Under the pieces are notes generated by a model. That model was not told where the DNA came from, made no database searches, and saw nothing but the letters and a program-made list of their open reading frames with translations. A stretch of 64,000 nt of DNA from Rehmannia glutinosa. Taxonomy: Eukaryota; Streptophyta; Magnoliopsida; Lamiales; Orobanchaceae. The position numbers and the translations under genes were made by a program. The stretch lies in the NCBI GenBank assembly GCA_016081115.2, contig CM071935.1:49421150-49485149 (forward strand), in the 5' to 3' direction. Positions 46,088-56,559 of the stretch are shown here, piece by piece (the stretch's first letter is position 1; every line of letters begins with the position of its first letter).

Positions 46088-46546
46088 TGTTAGGAAATAT
46101 ATTGTATAGATTTTGATGATGCTTAGAAAACTTAGTATTAGAAAGTTGGCACCCCAATTTCTATATGTAATTTCATCTTTGTAATAACTAGAAAATTAGC
46201 TGAGTCAATGAGCAGCTAAGTTGAAGATACATAAGATTTGATAAAGAATGCAGAGAAGAATCAACTGAGTCCAGCTGAGTGGATCAGAAGAGCTTCAGTC
46301 AAGTAAATCAGCTATGTCTTTCAAAAGACTTACAATAGAGTCGTCCATGTAATGAAGGAGAAGACTGGAGTAAAGCATCTAAAGTACTTAAAGAAAGCTA
46401 AAGAGTCTGTTGTAAGTCTTGCTGAACGAGTGCAAGAAGCAGGAACCAATGAAATGCTTGCATAACTCTGAATTGGTTCAGTAGCCTGCAAGTACTAAAT
46501 TCAGAGGTTGGGTCAACATCAAGATGCTGAAAGAACAAGACAAGCC
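46088..46546 (+). repeat. solo LTR of the SIRE-like family, left part
   Basis: It begins TGTTAGGAAATATATTG directly after CTATG (46083-46087). It aligns with 43092-43570 of the 5' LTR. It is interrupted at 46546 by Copia element B and continues at 53800. The right flank after its end (54746-54750) is CTATA, a target duplication with one change. No internal sequence belongs to this LTR, so it is a solo LTR formed by LTR-LTR recombination. Confidence 0.85.
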
Positions 46547-46713
46547 TGTTCGATAAATGTTTTATCATGATTTTGATGATTTTGTTTTTATACCAAAACA
46601 ATGTTTTTAAATGTTGTCCAAATACTACTAAACGGTTTAAAATGTTTTTACTAATTTTTCGGAGTATTTCTTGAAGTTTATTTTCGACAAAAATTGGACA
46701 ACACTTCTGTCTC

Positions 46714-47003
46714 GTGTGCAACCAGTCGCCCTATAGGGCAACCCGTACCTGGAGATATGTTTTGATATAGAAAACGTGACGGAAGAAGACCTGAGGAGGT
46801 CGACCTTAACGTCGACCGGTACCTGAAAGAGAGAAATCAGAAACCAATCTCTCTGTATTGTATTTTTGAGGGTTGGACCGGTCCACAAAGGGCCCGACCT
46901 GTCACACCCTAGGTCGACCGATCGAGCACCCCCCTGACTGGTCCCCCTATGTGTTTTTGCTGTTTCATTTCCTATTCATTATTTGTGCGCGACCGGTCGC
47001 CCT
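46714..47003 (+). repeat. GACCGGTC palindrome cluster in U3, 5' LTR of element B
   Basis: Copies or one-base variants of GACCGGTC recur, with GTCGACC extensions, upstream of the TATA box. Several copies here carry CpG-to-TpG-type changes (for example GACCTGTC), consistent with decay of methylated cytosines. Confidence 0.8.
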
Positions 47004-47155
47004 ATATTTTGACAGTAAAATTCTAACCGTTGTGCAGCAGACAGAAATTCCTTAAATTGTGGAATTGATTTCTAACAGCTATATTCTTCAATTGTCTTGC
47101 AATTTTTTACAAATTTCAATCTCCTAGGAGGATCCTATCAAGTTCAAGACATCTG

Positions 47156-47164
47156 CTATAAATA
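47156..47164 (+). promoter_or_regulatory. TATA box in the 5' LTR of element B
   Basis: TATAAATAT in the same LTR position as TATAAATAG at 53091-53099. The transcript would start roughly 30 bp downstream and run through the hairpin array. Confidence 0.75.
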
Positions 47165-47402
47165 TATGAAGAATTGAAGCAATACAATAAGAGATAATAC
47201 TACAACACAACAAGATACGCTCAAGCAAATATTTGTTCTTTCATTGTCTATATTCTTGTCGTAATTTGCCTAGATTATCACTTTCACATCTTGAGGTCTA
47301 GGCTTTATTTCTTGATTACACTTGCACTCAAAATTGTATTATTCATTATCGAGTTGTAATCTTGAATTTGTGGTCATCATTCAACACAAGATATCCTTGT
47401 GA

Positions 47403-47646
47403 GTGTTCTTGCGGTAAGAACACACTTGGATGATCTAGGTCATAGGTGCAAGAATATTGTGGTGATCTTCTTATTGAAGAGTGTGGTGCTCTTTGAGGTG
47501 TTGAAGAATTTGGTATTCTTCATGTCGGAAGATTGTGGTAATCTTCACAAGGTGCCATTGAAGATTGTGGTAATCTTCAAGTGAGATTGTGGTAATCTCC
47601 AAAGATGTGTTGTAAGGTGTTGTTGTATTAATTGTGGTAATTAATA
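47403..47646 (+). repeat. eight-hairpin GTGGT-loop array, 5' LTR of element B
   Basis: Outermost hairpins are at 47403-47423 (stem GTGTTCTT, loop GCGGT) and 47626-47646 (stem TATTAATT, loop GTGGT). The total is again 244 bp. It lies downstream of the TATA box and upstream of the primer site, so it would be in the leader of the genomic RNA. Confidence 0.92.
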
Positions 47647-47908
47647 AAAAAAATCTTTTTGAAATCCATCCCTGAGAGAAAAATCTTTCTTATTGAAGAG
47701 TGTGGTGCTTTTGGGGTGGTAGAGGATTAGGCCCTGATGGGTATCATAAATCGTGGGTTGAACCTCTATAAATCGACGCGTGTTATTTACTTCCCGCCCT
47801 TCATTCTTGTCTTGGCTTGTTTGATTCGAAAAAGAGGGCATAATCGAGAAAATGGAGATAATCTATTCACCCCCCCTCTAGATTATCATAGCCGCTTGGA
47901 CTTACAAG

Positions 47909-47920
47909 TGGTATCAGAGC
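47909..47920 (+). promoter_or_regulatory. primer binding site of element B (initiator Met tRNA type)
   Basis: TGGTATCAGAGC, two bases inside the 5' LTR, identical to that of element A. Confidence 0.94.
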
Positions 47921-49240
47921 CAAACTCTTTGGCAAGCTCGTTCCACTTCGCGAGTAAAGAGAAACGATCATCGGCTACGAATGAAGTGTACCTTTCCGGC
48001 GCCTCCACCAGCAAGCCACCATTATTTGACTCCAAATATTATGCGGGTTCGATATTTGGAACACGGTCATCAATGGAGAATCTATTTCGATGAAAGACAC
48101 ACCTCACACCTCCAAAGCTCTCAAGGAGCTCAATGATGAAGAGAAGAAAATCATCTCCTTAAATGGTAAAGCTCTTAATATTATTTATTATTCACTTACC
48201 ATTTCGGAATATGATCATATTGCAGACATTAAATCGGCACATGAAGTATGGAGAAAATTAGAAGAAGTATATGCAAATGAAAGGAGCTACTCAAAAGCAT
48301 CTACTTCTCAATTGGACACAACATCAAACCGAAACATGGGATGAGCTTCTTACAACTTCCGATGATGTAGAAGTCGAAAAATGTCTTATGGGTATCGAAG
48401 AAGACGAGGTATGTTCTAAACCTTCTACTTCTTATGATAATGAATTACAAAATGAGTATAGTGATTTGCAAAATGATTTTGATGAGCTTCAAAATGAATT
48501 CCAAAGCCCACTTGTTAAATACAAAAATTTGAAAAACGAATTCAATGTTTTGAAAAATGATAAGAATAGTTTATTTACTCCTTATGAATCGCTATCATGT
48601 GTTCACACCATCACACTTGATAAGGTTAGAACCCTTGAAAAGGAAAATAGTACTCTTGTTGAGGATATTAATTGCATGAAAAATGATTTATCAAAATTCA
48701 ACTTGAGTATCGATAAAATGACCAAAATTGTTGATGTTTATGATTGTGTTAATTTGAAACTAGGACTTGATCATAAGCCTAATGTTGTTAATCATATGAA
48801 AAAGAATCAAGTCTCTAAGCATGTTGGTCATTATGCTCCTAGAATTATTACTTATTTTTATTGCGGTAAAAAGGGTCACACGGCTAATTCTTGTCGAGCT
48901 AGAAATAACTCGAATTATTATTGGAGACTTAAAAGTCTCAAAGCTAATCTTAAAGGACCCAAACACTTGAGGGTACCACAAAACAATGTCATATTAGGTA
49001 CCTGGCGGAATAACAATCTAAGAAAATTCATACCGCCAAGAAGACACCAAATGTCCATATCATTTGATCAAAGGAGAAGACATACCACAATGAATTTCCA
49101 AGAAGGAAATATTATCAACAATGGGAAGATAACAATTCTTGGAAATGGAGCAATTGGAGAAGCTATCATCAACAAGATGATTTTCAAAGAGGAAGATACC
49201 ATCAATAGTGGGAAAGACACAACTCATGGAAATGGCGTAA
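47921..49240 (+). pseudogene. Copia gag of element B
   Basis: It opens near 47980 with EVYLSGASTSKPPLFDSKYY, then a deletion. The domain matching element A's gag follows (48090-48344: KELNDEEKKIISLNGKALNI, HEVWRKLEEVYANERSYSKA). A frame change at about 48330 leads to 48271-49356: MGIEEDEVCSKPSTSYDNEL, a coiled-coil part (LQNDFDELQNEF) and a zinc-knuckle relic FYCGKKGHTANSC lacking its first Cys (Tyr instead). The basic tail ends near 49240. Gag packages the element RNA. It is damaged but recognisable throughout, and more complete than A's gag. Confidence 0.85.
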
Positions 49241-50059
49241 TTGGTAAACCGTATCTTCCTATTTTAAATATGTATTTTATTTTTATGAATGTTTTTATTT
49301 GTGCCTTAATTGTCAAAATGATTTTTTTGAGGTCTTCCATATTTTTGTGTTTTTAAATCTTTTGAAAAGGAGACCTTGCATGATGTTTTTAAATCTCTTG
49401 TGCATTTACTATGACTATTGTGATTTATTATCTCTTATGGATTTTTATGGCATAAGCATACTTGTGACATATATTATTGCTTTAGCCTACACTTTTACCG
49501 TTATTTTTGTGCTAGAATTGTGTAGGATATGTACCTTCATAAATGACCATCTATGTCAAGAGTGACATAAACTATCGAGGTACGCACACCATTGTTATTC
49601 ATCTCATAAACTCGATATATTTTTTCCATTTGCCTATGTGCTTGATTTTCAAGATATTTCAAAACATCTCACATAAATGCCATTAAGAGGAGTTTTTGAT
49701 TTTTTAAAGGCACTATTCGATAAAGCTCTTTTTATCTGAGACTTATAAAGGATTATATTTGTTTTTGATAAAACATTCGATTTTTATCTTCTTCTCAAAA
49801 TTATGCATTTGATTGCACATATTCATTCTTGTCAAAACTCTTGTTCAAATACTACTTTTAAATGAGGTCTCAACTATATGCTCTTGGGTTTTCATATTTC
49901 AAAAGAGACCTTATATTGCTTTCTATAAGCTTATTTGAACTTACATGTTTTATGAAACTCTTGATGATTTGTTTTAAAGCATATTATGTGTTACTTGTTA
50001 TAGTATCTCTATTATTCGATATTACTATGCTCTTGTACAAGATATCTGGTTAAGATTTT
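49241..50059 (+). other. spacer of element B after gag, colinear with A
   Basis: AT-rich DNA whose first half (about 49260-49860) aligns with 7849-7240 of element A on the other strand. Protease and integrase should lie here in a full Copia element but are absent, so a large internal deletion precedes the reverse transcriptase piece. No ORF worth noting. Confidence 0.65.
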
Positions 50060-50800
50060 GTAGAAATATTTGGTATTTCGGAACAAACTTGATAACCAAG
50101 GCAAGGTTAGTAGCTCAATGGTATTGTCAAATAGTAGATATTCATTATGTTGAGACATTTGCACCCGTAGCATGTTTTGAAGCTATTCGCATTTTACTTG
50201 CCCGTTCTTGTTTTAAGAAAATTTCAAGCTTTACCAAATGGATGTTAAATCCACTTTTCTAAATGTTTTTATTCAAGAAGAAGTCTATGCAAAACAATTG
50301 GGGTTTGAAACTTTTTTTGGGCCAAATGATTTTTATAAAAGGCCTTGTATGGTTTAAAACAAGCACCCCGTGCATGGTATGATAGATTTAGCTATTTTCT
50401 TTTTCAAAATGGTTTTACAAGAGGTAAAGTTGATACTACTTTCCTTATTTTTGAAAAAGGGCAAGATTGCTTACTTGTGCAAATTCATATTAATGATATT
50501 ATTTTTGGTGCTACTAATGAATCTTTGTGCAAGATATTCTCTAAGTTGATGCAAGGTGAATTTGAGATGAGCATGATGTGGGGACTCAATTTCTTCCTTG
50601 AACTTCAAGTTAAACAATGCCAAGAAGGTGGTTATATTTCACAATCAAAGTATACAAAAGAACTTTAGAAGAAGTTCGGCATTGAAGAAGGAAGTACCGT
50701 CTCTACTCCCATGGAGATCTACATCATGATTGATCAAGTTTGAGAAAGGCATATTGGTTAACAAACAAATTCGAGGTATGTTTATCTACGTTTATTACTC
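50060..50800 (+). pseudogene. Copia reverse transcriptase fragment of element B
   Basis: Frame pieces read KARLVAQWYCQIVDIHYVETFAPVA, then (after a stop) ALYGLKQAPRAWYDRFSYFL and GFTRGKVDTTFLIFEKGQD. The active site reads HINDIIFG, where the family has YVDDIIFG, so the first Asp is Asn and the Tyr is His. FFLELQVKQCQEGGYISQSKYTKEL follows, then STVSTPME, after which homology stops. This is the RVT_2 domain of Copia elements, without its N-terminal third and without RNase H. It is inactive. Confidence 0.9.
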
Positions 50801-52467
50801 CTTTAGACTTGACATTTTTTATGCCTTATGTCTATAGGCTCGATTTCAAAACTATCCCAACGAATCTCATTAAAGGGCCGTTAAAAGAAATTTTCAAATA
50901 ATTGAAATGCACTTCTTCTTATGACTTGTTTATCCAAAGTTTAAAACATTCACATTTTTCGGGATAACATGTCCGGTGATAATAATTTCTCAAAATATGG
51001 TTCGTTATAATTGAACTAAACATATTGAGATTCGATAACTTATTTTAAGGGATTATGTTTCCTAAACGAAAAATTGAGATGTGTTTAATTCTGTCTCAAA
51101 GATAACTCGCTGATATTTGTTTTTAATCGTTAACCACCGAGTCTTTTACATCATTATGAGCTTATTTAGACATAATGCATATTGAATGAGGTCTATGATT
51201 GCATTTTGCATGTTTTTAAAACTTTGGGGTGAAAAATCGGATTTTTGGATCAAATTTCGTAATACTTAGGAACAGACTGTTTCAGGGACATAATAGATGG
51301 AGGTCAACCGGTCGGCCTCTACCTCGATCGGTCGGCCTCTACCTCGACCGGTCGGCCTACCCTCCAACTGGTCGCCCATGGTGAAAATTTTGATAAAATC
51401 TGTTCTGTTCCAGACTTAGCCTATTTTATACGGTTTTCACTATTTTCGCACCCCTTTGTCATTTTCACACACAATTCACTTCAAATGAGTTTTATTGCAT
51501 AAATTATATATCTTGGGTATTATCTTGCTCGTTTATCATCAATGTTTCTCGTCCTCACCGATTAAATGGTAAGAATCCTACATCTTTATCTCGATTGGGT
51601 TGAACCCTTGAGAACTTGGCTTAAATGTTAATTTCTTGATGCTAATTATATATGTTTGTGATGAGCTCATTAATTATGGATGATTGATTGTTGTACAATT
51701 GCATTTTGTGATGAAAAATTTGGCTTGGTTATTTTTACAAGGGCTATGTACATCTTCTTTATCATTTGACGCCCGCCAAGTGTTCGATAAAATGTTTCAA
51801 AGAACAATTCCTCACCTACATGATTCTCTCGTTTTCAAATGTCTTTTATATTTATAGAGATCATGTTTTGCAAATCAAATGAGGTTTTACGAGCTTTTAC
51901 AAGTCATATGATCATTTATTCCTTTAGCCTTTGGGACTTAAAGCTCAAAATTTAAATAGCTCGATAAATCAGTTAAATTGCGCACTTTGATATGGATGTA
52001 TGATGTTTTTATCGTGCTAACATTCTTTTTGATGATTCCAAAGGGGGAGAAACAGGTTATAAGCTCACTAGCTCGTAATAGCTAAAATAAGCTCGTGAAA
52101 GAAGATATAAGTTGTGGGTATTAAATGCAAAAAGTTGTGGAGTATACTTAGTTCATTTGTTGTATTATGGACTTAGCTACATGACTAATGGTGTTTTGTT
52201 GACAGGGGAAGCTTATAAGCTCTTGATAATTAAGATCTATATGTAATAGCTGAGCTTTTAGCTTCTGGTTGATTGCTTCCATATTACTCTTGTTGTGCAT
52301 GTTGATAGGGGGAGCTTTTGTTAAATGTTTTTGTATATCTATACTCCCATCCTTGTGATTATATTGCGTGGAATGTTGTCGCTCACAACGGATAGTTTAT
52401 TTTTAACCGGTAAAATTGTTTTGTTTTCAAAATCGATCTCTTTAAATTGTTTTGGTTTGTAATCATC
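50801..52467 (+). other. 3' internal region of element B, third ORF deleted
   Basis: It begins after the reverse transcriptase fragment. The segment 51180-51590 matches the leader of element A's third ORF, including palindromes at 51298-51380. At about 51590 the sequence jumps to the region matching A's 3' untranslated part (A: 5330-4517), so the whole third ORF has been deleted. Confidence 0.75.
51298..51380 (+). repeat. GACCGGTC-type palindromes kept upstream of the deleted third ORF
   Basis: Three near-perfect copies of CGACCGGTCGGCCT, with one-base variants, recur at about 22-bp spacing. They match the U3 palindromes and the cluster at 7206-7290 of element A. Confidence 0.85.
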
Positions 52468-52481
52468 AAAAAGGGGGAGTT
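52468..52481 (+). promoter_or_regulatory. polypurine tract of element B
   Basis: AAAAAGGGGGAGTT immediately upstream of the 3' LTR. Confidence 0.9.
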
Positions 52482-52649
52482 TGTTAGATAAATATTTTTA
52501 TTATGATTTTGATGATTTTGTTTTTATACCAAAACAATGTTTTTAAATGTTGTCCAAATACTCCTAAACGGTTTAAAATGTTTTTACTAATTTTTCGGAG
52601 TATTTCTTGAAGTTTATTTTCGACAAAAGTTGGACAACATTTTTGTCTC

Positions 52650-52932
52650 GTGTGCAACCGGTCGCCCTATAGGGCAACCCGTACCTGGAGATATGTTTTG
52701 AAACAGAAAACGCGATGGAAGAAAACCTGAGGAGGTCGACCTTGACGTCGACTGGTACCTGAAAGAGAGAAATCAGAAACCAATCTCTCTGTATTGCATT
52801 TTTGAGGGTTGGACCGGTCCACAAAGTGGCCGACCGGTCACAACCTAGGTCGACCGGTCGAGCACCCCCCTGACCTGCCCCCCTATGTGTTTTTGCTGTT
52901 TCATTTCCTTTTTAGTATTTGTGCGCGACCGT
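52650..52932 (+). repeat. GACCGGTC palindrome cluster in U3, 3' LTR of element B
   Basis: This holds at least six GACCGGTC-type units, including a run near 52812-52860, less damaged than in the 5' LTR. Confidence 0.82.
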
Positions 52933-53090
52933 CGTCCTATCTTTTGACAACAAAATTCTAACCGTTGTGCAGCAGACAGAAATTCCTTAAATTGTGGAAT
53001 TGATTTCTAACAACAATATCTTCAATTGTCTTGCAATTTTTTACAAATTTCAATCTCCTTGGAGGAGCCTATCAAGTTCAAGACATCTCC

Positions 53091-53099
53091 TATAAATAG
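53091..53099 (+). promoter_or_regulatory. TATA box in the 3' LTR of element B
   Basis: TATAAATAG, LTR-equivalent of the box at 47156-47164. Confidence 0.72.
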
Positions 53100-53336
53100 T
53101 TGAAGAATTGAAGCAGCACAATAAAAGAGAATACTACAACACAACAAGATACACTCAAGAAAATACTTGTTCTTTCATTGTCTATATTCTTGTTGTAATT
53201 TTCCTAGCTTATCACTTTCACATCATGAGGTGTAGGCTTTATTTCTTGATTACACTTGCACTCAAAATTGTATTATTCATTATCCAGTTGTAATCTTGAA
53301 TTTGTGGTCATCATTCAACACAAGATATCCTTGTGA

Positions 53337-53580
53337 GTGTTCTTGTGGTAAGAACACACTTGGATGATCTAGGTGATAGGTGCAAGAAGATTGTGGTGAT
53401 CTTCTTATTGAAGAGTGTGGTGCTCTTTGAGGTGTTGAAGAATTTGGTATTCTTCAAGTCGGAAGATTGTGGTAATCTTCACAAGGTGCCGTTGAAGATT
53501 GTGGTAATCTTCAAGTGAGATTGTGGTAATCTCCAAAGAGGTGTTGTAAGGTGTTGTTGTATTAATTGTGGTAATTAATA
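53337..53580 (+). repeat. eight-hairpin GTGGT-loop array, 3' LTR of element B (best copy)
   Basis: Stems, in order, are GTGTTCTT (53337-53357), AAGAAGATT (53384-53406), AAGAGT (53411-53427), TTGAAGAAT (53435-53457), GAAGATT (53462-53480), TTGAAGATT (53492-53514), GAGATT (53517-53533) and TATTAATT (53560-53580). Every arm is matched by its complement across a 5-nt loop: GTGGT in seven of eight, TTGGT in one. Two stems end in a T-G pair that would be U-G in sense RNA. A ninth, weaker stem TTGAAT/ATTCAA lies at 53296-53318, with GTGGT inside its larger loop. Confidence 0.94.
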
Positions 53581-53799
53581 ATTTTTTTTTCTTTTTGAAA
53601 TCCATCCCGGAGATACTGGGGTGGTAGAGGATTAGGCCCTAGGTGGGTTTAACCTCTATAAATCGACGCGTGTTATTTACTTCCCGCACCTTCATTCTTG
53701 TCTTGGCTTGTTTGATTCGAAAAAGAGGCATAATCGAGAAAATGGAGATAATCTATTCACCCCCTCTAGATTATCGTAGCTGCTTGGACTTACAAAGCC

Positions 53800-54745
53800 A
53801 ACGAACAAAAGTGTTAGTTTGAATTTGTTTATCTCTTCTATGGACAAATTTCAAACCCTGACTATAAAATGTTGAGGAATTTTTATAGAGAAAGAAGACA
53901 ACAAAATTATTCAAAACGTGACACAAGAGCAAACAAGCAATCTGCAAATACTCTCTAAAGTAAAGAAATTCTTACATCCTCAGGCCTACATTGGAAGATA
54001 CTTTATCCAACACATCCTTGTGGAAGATAGAAGTTATTCTTCATGTTGAAGAGGAAAGATTTTGTTTAAGACAAAAAAAAGGTATATATTTCCAAGAAGT
54101 GAATGAGTTATTGTGAGGTTCTAGTTCGAACATATTTTAAATCCGAAAGAGGGCTTGTGATCAAGTTCTGAAGATTTGAAGAGTTGAGGTAGTGAAGCAG
54201 CTACCTTACGAAGAGCTGAGTCCCAGACGTGAAGCCAGCTGTGTGATCAATGCTTAGCTTGGACTGTTTTACTATTGTAAAAAAGTCACCGTTACTTTAG
54301 TGGATTCCTCCTGGAATAGGAGAAGAGTGGAGTAGAGGAATTACCCATCTTCAAACCACTATAAAATATTGTGTCATTTATTATTTGCATTTATATTCTG
54401 CACAATTTCCTTACATGCTTTATATATGCTATCCAACTTATAATAACAAGCTTAAAATACAAGTGTTGATAACCAATCTTTAAAAGGGTATAAAGACTTC
54501 CGCTGTAAAAATCAAGAAAATTGAATTTTTAAAGAGCTAACTTCATTCTGATTCGGTTGAGTTACTCTATCAACTACTCTCTCAATGTTTGTTGAGTGGT
54601 TAATTCTCCTACTGAAGTTTGACCCAAGCTGTCTCTCAAGAGACAGTTGTTTTCTTACTAAAACTCTGATTGTATTTAAAATAAAAAATTTGGAAAAGTC
54701 TATTCACCCCCCTCTAGACTTTACTCACATCCCTTGGGACCTACA
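53800..54745 (+). repeat. solo LTR of the SIRE-like family, right part
   Basis: This is the continuation of 46088-46546 beyond element B. It aligns with 43610-44434 of the 5' LTR and adds the U5 end (CCCTCTAGACTTTACTCACA, ending ...GACCTACA). A TATA box TATAAAATG lies near 53861. The GAC/CTACA end followed by CTATA fits an LTR terminus. Confidence 0.85.
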
Positions 54746-54889
54746 CTATAGAACTCAAAAGTGGCAACCCCTTAGATTCAGATCATTTGGCTATAGGTTG
54801 GTTGGAACACCTTATAGTGTTAACCCCTCAGGACCCACACAACTATGATTACCTAAAGTTTGATTTTCTTGATTGCAGGTTTAAGGAAC
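54746..54889 (+). other. gag-protease junction of the SIRE-like element
   Basis: A short stretch continues the host element right after the solo LTR. It reads as a plausible extension of the gag-protease frame (TQKWQPLRFRSFGYRLVGT), broken by a stop near 54848. Confidence 0.5.
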
Positions 54890-55240
54890 AGCTAAGTTCC
54901 AAGGAACCTGGTCATGGATAGTGGATGTTCCAAACATATAATAGGGAATAAAAGCAATTTATCTAATTTCAAGGAAGCAAAAGGAGCCAAAGTTATATTT
55001 GGAGAAAATGAAGCTCTAGGGGAAATCAAAGGCACTGGATCCATCAATAAAAATGGCTTAGAGATTATAGATTTTGCGTATGTGGAAGGGCTAAACTTCA
55101 ATTTGCTAAGTATCAGCCAACTCTGTGATATGGGATGTAATGTTGGATCCAATATGGGTGTTTGCCAAGTCAAAGATGCTGAAACAAATGAGATTGTGCT
55201 ATCAGGAATTAGAAAGAAGAATTTTAATGTTTAAATTGGT
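54890..55240 (+). pseudogene. Copia aspartic protease of the SIRE-like element
   Basis: The frame opens MDSGCSKHIIGNKSNLSNF, the Copia protease signature Asp-Ser-Gly-Cys-x-x-His. It continues VIFGENEALGEIKGTGSI and LNFNLLSISQLCDMGCNV. It is about 105 residues long, close to the usual protease domain. The catalytic Asp is present. Stop codons follow at the boundary with the gag-pre-integrase part. Confidence 0.9.
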
Positions 55241-55980
55241 CTACTGCTAAACCACATCTGAAGCAAGTTGGCTGTGGCACAAAAAGCTGAGGGATCTGAA
55301 TTTAGAGACTATCAACAAGCTAGCAATGAGTCATTTGGTTGAAGGATTGCCAGACTCAATATACAAGAAGGAACGCATATGAGATGCCTATCACAAAGAA
55401 AAGGAAATAAAATAATCTTTCAAAGAAAAGTTGAGTCCTTCAACAACAAGGATCTTTCACCTGTTGCATATGGCTTTGTTTGGACAAGTAGAACCAGCTA
55501 GTATTAGTGGAAATAGGTACACCCATGTGGTGGTGGATGATTTCTCAAGATACATATGAACCATCTATATATGTAAGAAAAAAGATAAACTGCAAAAGCT
55601 TCCTCAACTGATGAAAAGAGTTCAAAATGAGAAGAGACAATCCATTATCAAGATAAGATCTGACAGAGGAACTGAGTTTCTCAATGGGATTATAGCTTAG
55701 TATTATGTAGAAATGGAATTGCTCGTAAGTTATCAGCTGCAAGAACTCCATAGTAGAATGGAGTAGCTGAAAGGAGAAATAGAACTCTCAAGGAAGCTGC
55801 AAGGACCATGTTAGCTGAAGCTAGATTGCCAAAGAGATTTTGGGCTCAAGCTTTCAACACATCATGTTACACTCAGGATAGAATTATGATCAATAGGCAA
55901 TTATCCAAAACCCCTTATGAAATTTGGACAGGAAGAAAGCGCAAATATGGAATATTTTCACATTTTTGAAACTAAATGTT
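55241..55980 (+). pseudogene. Copia gag-pre-integrase and integrase of the SIRE-like element
   Basis: It starts with LWHKKLRDLNLETINKLAMS (gag-pre-integrase, His/Cys zinc region degenerate). The core begins HMALFGQVEPASISGNRYTHVVV, where the usual first catalytic Asp (in H-x-DLFGP) has become Ala. IRSDRGTEFLNG keeps the second Asp. After a frame change, NGVAERRNRTLKEAARTML keeps the Glu, followed by AEARLPKRFWAQAF and TPYEIWTGRK. Several stops occur. With the first Asp lost, integration activity would be absent. Integrase would insert the cDNA. Confidence 0.88.
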
Positions 55981-56559
55981 TCATTCACAACAATGGCCAG
56001 GATAATCTGAGGGCATTTGATGCTAAATAAGATGAAGGAATCTTTCTTAGATATTCAACTGAAAGCAACGCCTTTATAGTGCTGTAAGAAGAATGGTCAT
56101 AGAAGAGTCAATTCATGTGGTTTTTGATGAACCAAATGTCAATGTAGAAGACATTGATGAGTTAGCTGAGAAGATAAACCAGCCAACTATTCAGAATAGT
56201 CCTTATACTAAGACAGCTCCCAGAAGACTCAATCCTAATGAGTATGAGGTAGCTGAATCACAAAGAGAGCTGGAAAGATCGTAGTTGAGTGAAGATGATT
56301 AAGAAGAAGTTGTTCAAGACAACTTAGCTGCAAGAAAGAATAACCCAACTGAATTACTCCAACCAGATGTGACATGGCTAAGAGACCATCCACCTGAGTT
56401 AGTTACTAAAAATGGTAGGGAATGAGTAAGAACAAGATCAAGAACTCAACATGAAGCAATATTCACGTGTTTCATCTCTGAGATTGAACTATAAGATTTG
56501 TCAGAAGCATTAGATGACACACATTGGATCCTAGCTATATAAGGAGAGTTAAATCAGTT
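55981..56559 (+). pseudogene. integrase C-terminus/linker to reverse transcriptase
   Basis: Blocks at 55981-56100 (FETKCFIHNNGQDNLRAF) and 56093-56284 (VVFDEPNVNVEDIDELAEKINQ) match the usual linker of SIRE-type Copia pol. The rest is frame-shifted. No domain with known function remains. Confidence 0.65.

Larger units (their letters stand above)
46547..47906 (+). repeat. 5' LTR of Copia element B
   Basis: It starts TGTTCGATAA and ends GGACTTACA. It contains U3 palindromes (46714-47003), a TATA box at 47156-47164 and the hairpin array at 47403-47646. It has an insert of repeated 'ttcttattgaagagtgtggtg' type near 47680-47710, which makes it longer than the partner. Confidence 0.94.
46547..53794 (+). 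mobile_element. LTR retrotransposon 'B', SIRE-like Copia, defective
   Basis: The exact 5-bp duplication AAGCC lies at 46542-46546 and 53795-53799. LTRs are 46547-47906 (1,360 bp) and 52482-53794 (1,313 bp), with a primer site (47909-47920) and a polypurine tract (52468-52481). The interior holds gag (about 48040-49240), a reverse transcriptase fragment (50060-50800) and spacer. Protease, integrase, RNase H and the third ORF are missing or unrecognisable. The LTRs match those of element A (3150-10593), so A and B belong to one family. It inserted into the solo LTR of the older SIRE-like element, the youngest event in this nest. Confidence 0.95.
52482..53794 (+). repeat. 3' LTR of Copia element B
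   Basis: It starts TGTTAGATAA and ends CTTACA, matching the 5' LTR. It has U3 palindromes (52650-52932), a TATA box (53091-53099) and the hairpin array (53337-53580). Confidence 0.94.

Noticed and set aside
53333..53518. A 61-residue open frame that occurs, nearly unchanged, in all four LTRs of elements A and B
   Set aside because: It overlaps the hairpin array precisely and has the composition forced by its repeated stems and loops. It lacks any domain. Its conservation is explained by the array and by LTR relatedness, so I do not call a gene.
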